From NCBI GenBank assembly GCA_001414345.1, contig LLCB01000424.1, positions 1-39,456 of the forward strand: a DNA stretch of 39,456 bases, in the 5' to 3' direction. Position 1 is the first letter of the stretch. Each line of letters begins with the position of its first letter. Below, in pieces: positions 36,201 through 39,456 of this stretch. The position numbers and the translations under genes were made by a program. Source of the DNA: Hymenoscyphus infarciens (Eukaryota > Ascomycota > Leotiomycetes > Helotiales > Helotiaceae). The notes beneath the pieces were generated by a model, which was not told the DNA's origin, ran no database searches, and worked only from the letters and a program-made list of their open reading frames with translations.

Positions 36201-38395
36201 TATAGTCTAATCCTAGTAGGTCTAGAAACCTTTACTAGGTTACTACGTTCTTAGTAGAGAAGGTAAGGTTAATTATAGAGTTATAAGAGCTCTCTCTTCT
36301 TTATATAACTTTATTATAGAGTATATCTCTCTCTAGTACCTATAATATAGTAAGTTTAAGAATAAGGTCTATATTCTTATTATATCTCTTATATATATTT
36401 TATAAAAGGTAGTAAGTATTTAAGTTACTTATTATAAGTACTCTTCTTAGTCTTATTTACTAGAGTATATCTTTAATTAGTATCTACTCTATTTATAGAT
36501 TATAGACTAAGTAGACTATTATCTTATCTACTCTTTTCTCTATTATTATACTTATCTAGTTCTTACTTATAGCATATGTCTAGCTTACTTTTAAGTATCT
36601 TTTATATATAAAGAGTACTATTACTCTATCTAACTAGATTATATTATATCTTAAGCTTAAGAAGTAGCTAAAGAAGTCTCTTATACTATTCTATACTAGT
36701 TCTTAAATCGCTAATATATTATATTCCTTCTTATAATTTAAAGCTATATTAAAAGCTTCTAGTATCTTCTTTATATTCTAGTATAATACTATTATACTTA
36801 TAGTAGTCTTATAAGTAGGGTTTAAATTACTTCTATTTCTTCTCTAGTTAGATCTCTTATTATACTAAGAGAGCTCTTTAGTCTTTCTAAGAACTAGGTT
36901 AGATTACTACTATTTATATATCTTACTTTATTTATATCTATTAGCCTCTTTAGTATAGATCTTTATCTCTACCTCTTTTTTAAGCTTTATAAGCTCTCTT
37001 TCTAGCTAAAAGTAAATAGATAAGGTATCTCTATCTTACCTTCTTTTAAGAGTCTTTATAGGTTTATAAACATAGTTATTCTATTAAGATATCGTTCTCT
37101 TATTTATTTATAGTATTACTCTTCTATATAGTACTTCTTTATAAATACTAGGTATTCTTCTCTATAATTCCTATACTTTACTAGGTATTCTTTTAAGTCC
37201 TTTTTACTAAAGTACTCTTCTTTACTCTCTTTATATCTTTTATATATATACTAGGTATATCTCTTATCTTATTTATAAAAGTATACTATATACCTCTACT
37301 TTTAGTACTTATAGTACCTCTATACTACTATCTCTAAGGTATATCTTTTATATAAGAAGTATTATAAGTTTTATAGTATTCCTCTTATATATAACCTTCT
37401 TACTTCTTCTATTATTACTACTTTAAAGATATAGTTCCTTTAAACTAGTCCTTTTTATCTTTAATACTCTTTATATTTATTTCCTTATTAAATAATCTTT
37501 AGTATCCTTATACTAGAGACTTAAGAGATACTCTATAATATACTCTCTCTCTTATTCTTAAGTATATTTACTAGAACTCTTTTTATAAGTATTATAAGCG
37601 CTCTTACTACTACTACTATTCCTTATCTAAATATCTTCTTTATCTAGCTATTATCTTATATATATTCTATCTACTTCTCTTCTTTAAACCTTATAATAAT
37701 ATTCTTATTTTAAAGCTTTTAAGTTACTATTACTCTTACTCTATATCTATCTATATTTATAGCTCTAATTACCTTCTTTAGTAATAGCTTATCTTTCTCT
37801 TTATCTATTCTTATTACTTAGACTATAATCTCCTTAGTATATTTAGCTAGTACTACGTATTCCCTCTATAGTATAGTTACTACCTCTCTCTATAGTTCTC
37901 TAGTTCTAGCTCTCTCTACTTACGTTAGACTACGCTCTTTTATTCCTCCTATCCTCTTAACTATAATAGTAAGCTCTTCTTATAGAATTCTATATATAAT
38001 TATATTATCCTCTCTCTTCCTAGTTCTCTTATACTTAAGTACTTTTTCTACTACTTTAATAATTACTTTAATACCTCTCTTCTCTATTACTAAGTTAAGT
38101 ATTATTTAGATTAAACTCTTCTCTATTACGTCTACGTAGTCTAATACTCTCTTCTATCCTCTTATACTCTACTCTCTTTAATTTATTATACTATCTTTAT
38201 TAGTTACTAGTACTTTAGAGAAGGGAATAGAGGCTCTCTATAAGCCTCTCTTTTTCCTACTACTACTACTACTATAATTATTTAGTATAATTATAGAGTG
38301 CTTTAGTCTCTTTCTAGACTATCTAATAATCGTCTAAACGTATTTTAAGGCTTTTAGAGTCACTTTATTAATTCTAAAAAAGTTTTTCCTTTTTT
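33210..38395 (-). mobile_element. Tad/I-like LINE, nested inverted copy (minus strand)
   Basis: A second copy of the same LINE, inserted leftward into the first. Its 5' end (38395 leftward) matches the plus-strand copy from 29412. The reverse transcriptase region lies at about 34800-34930 with the same F-I-N-N-I-N-L-L active site. The 3' end finishes with a TAA-type tail (AATAATAATAAT on the minus strand, 33210-33221) just after a GC-rich GGCCGTAGGCC palindrome at 33233-33243. The 12-bp target TAAAGTAAATAT is duplicated at 33198-33209 and 38396-38407. At 5186 bp it appears near full length, but RIP has broken every frame. Confidence 0.85.
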
Positions 38396-39050
38396 TAAAG
38401 TAAATATATATAGTAGTAATAAAGAGTATAATAGCTTATAGAGCTTTAGCCTAGTACTATACTATACCTAAGAGAGAGAACGTAAAGAGGATTATAAAGA
38501 GCTTCTCTATATAGTAATTAAAGTACTTATAGGTAGTAATAAGAGTATATAAAGCTACTCTTATCTATAGTTTAGAGGTTAAAGCTAACTATACTCTAGT
38601 AAACTTATATCTTAACCTTAGAATAGCTACTTTTAAAAAGAAGTTCTAAACGTTTAAACTAAGAAATCTAATCTAAAACGCTTATAAGTATATAACTATA
38701 TAGCTAAGAAAGAGGAAAAGACGACTATTAAAAGCTAGGAAAGTAATACTATACTTATAAAAAGTAAGGTAGAAGTAAGAAAAGAAGTAGAGAGAAGAAG
38801 ACTTTAAGTATAATATAATACTTATAGAGTAGAAAGAGTGTCTTAGAGAATAAAGGAGAAAGGCTTAGGAAAAGAACCTAATATAGTATATAAAAGTATT
38901 AGATAAAGTAGACCTAGACAGCTAGAAGCTATAAAAGGTTTATAAGAGGCTTATTAAAATAAGAACCTTACTACTTATTTAAGTATAAATAAGAGTAATA
39001 AGGCTTAATACGTTCCTCTTTTTAAGAAGAGTACTAAACTAGCTATTACT
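38396..39050 (+). pseudogene. Tad/I-like LINE, 3' part of the interrupted copy
   Basis: This continues the plus-strand LINE after the nested insertion. It aligns with the minus-strand copy at about 34470-33830 (for example ATAGTAGTAATAA, TATATAAAGCTACTC and AGAGTACTAAACTAG in order). The homology stops near 39050, so about 600 bp of the 3' end, including the tail, is missing. It corresponds to the region after the reverse transcriptase, probably RNase H. Confidence 0.75.
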
Positions 39051-39059
39051 ATAATTATA

Positions 39060-39456
39060 AGAGGTTATAAACGTATAGGGTAGACTATAGAGTAGGCTAT
39101 AAGGTAGGTCAGAAGTACGTAAGTTGAATCGGCACAGGGTAGGTTAGGTGATCGCTAAATCACGTTTCTAAGGAGTCGAAGTATAAGTATAAAAGACTTA
39201 GTGAATTTTGACTTTTAACTTGATTTCTAACTAAAAGATAGAAGAGAGCTATATATACTTCTAGAGTAAATACTAGAAGCTTCTATAGCTTATAAATCAA
39301 AGGGGTTACTAGAAGGTTCTAGGGATCACGTGTTCGCTTAACCGTAACCGAGAACGTAACCGAACCTTCTAGACAACACTAGAAAGAACTAGTATAGACT
39401 AAGGTTTAAACCTAAAGCCTATTAGTAAGTAAGGTAATTATTACCTAATACTAACA
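39060..39456 (-). promoter_or_regulatory. Putative leftward promoter or LTR with heat-shock-like elements
   Basis: Lightly mutated DNA with CpA and TpG kept. Four GAAnnTTC or TTCnnGA(G/A)-type motifs lie at 39259-39266, 39276-39283, 39312-39319 and 39362-39374; the last reads GAA-CC-TTC-TA-GAC. A CACGTG is at 39327-39332, and a minus-strand TATA-like GTATATATAG at 39249-39258 is just downstream in leftward orientation. This looks like a heat-shock-factor-type promoter driving leftward transcription, either of a retroelement LTR or of a truncated gene. A short GTGAT...ATCAC hairpin lies at 39149-39164. No coding frame was found. Confidence 0.4.

Larger units (their letters stand above)
21641..39050. 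repeat. RIP-saturated AT-rich block II
   Basis: This block shows the same CpA and TpG depletion as block I, over 17 kb. It is less complete inside the 2445-bp LTR element, where patches of unmutated sequence remain. It contains a non-coding LTR element, a Gypsy remnant and two nested LINE copies, listed separately. Confidence 0.9.

Noticed and set aside
4341..39050. Starship or Crypton giant element with a tyrosine recombinase captain gene
   Set aside because: I looked for a DUF3435-like gene at an element edge and saw none; the recognised content is retroelements.
1..39456. tRNA or rRNA genes
   Set aside because: No cloverleaf with A and B boxes or rRNA-like segment was noticed, although I could not run a scan.

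Overview
The window looks like a piece of a filamentous ascomycete (Pezizomycotina) chromosome. It has short intron-bearing genes with fungal splice signals (GTATGT or GTAAGT donors, CTAAC-type branch points, 48-65 nt introns). These sit in isolated GC-balanced islands between long AT-rich blocks in which CpA and TpG are almost absent, which is the mark of saturated repeat-induced point mutation (RIP). I cannot name the genus.

Layout. Positions 1-4340 are a GC-balanced flank holding one recognisable multi-exon gene of unknown function (about 2084-3217). Positions 4341-17850 are the first RIP block. It contains Copia remnants in both orientations (+ about 7400-9053, - about 11750-15440), a solo-LTR-like fragment (9279-9404) followed by a decayed Ser/Lys-rich reading frame (9823-11350), a Ty3/Gypsy integrase with a chromodomain on + (about 15480-17220), and a possible 0.5-kb MITE (17326-17837). 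Positions 17850-21640 are a gene island with two divergent genes. One is a 218-aa protein with an internal duplication and a basic repeat tail (- strand). The other is a 532-aa protein with an FHA-like domain and a Ser/Thr kinase domain (+ strand, one intron). They share an 814-bp intergenic region carrying a run of 29 C followed by a G-rich tract. Positions 21641 to about 39050 are the second RIP block. It holds a structurally complete 2445-bp LTR element with no recognisable pol (22868-25312, 182-bp LTRs, 5-bp target duplication CTAAG), a - strand chromodomain Gypsy pol (about 26750-29410), and a + strand Tad/I-like LINE (from 29412) split by a second, inverted copy of the same LINE (33210-38395, 12-bp target duplication). 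The last 400 bp (39060-39456) are only lightly mutated and look like a leftward promoter or LTR with four heat-shock-element-like motifs upstream of a TATA box.

How the parts fit. The retroelement proteins are dead: their frames are broken mainly by TAA and TAG, as expected from C-to-T change at CAA, CAG and TGG codons. The probably expressed content is the three host genes. The FHA-kinase and its divergent neighbour sit in a 3.8-kb island between two repeat blocks, an accessory-compartment setting in which linked regulation through the shared promoter is plausible but not shown.

All transposon boundaries except the 2445-bp LTR element and the nested LINE junctions were read by eye and are approximate.
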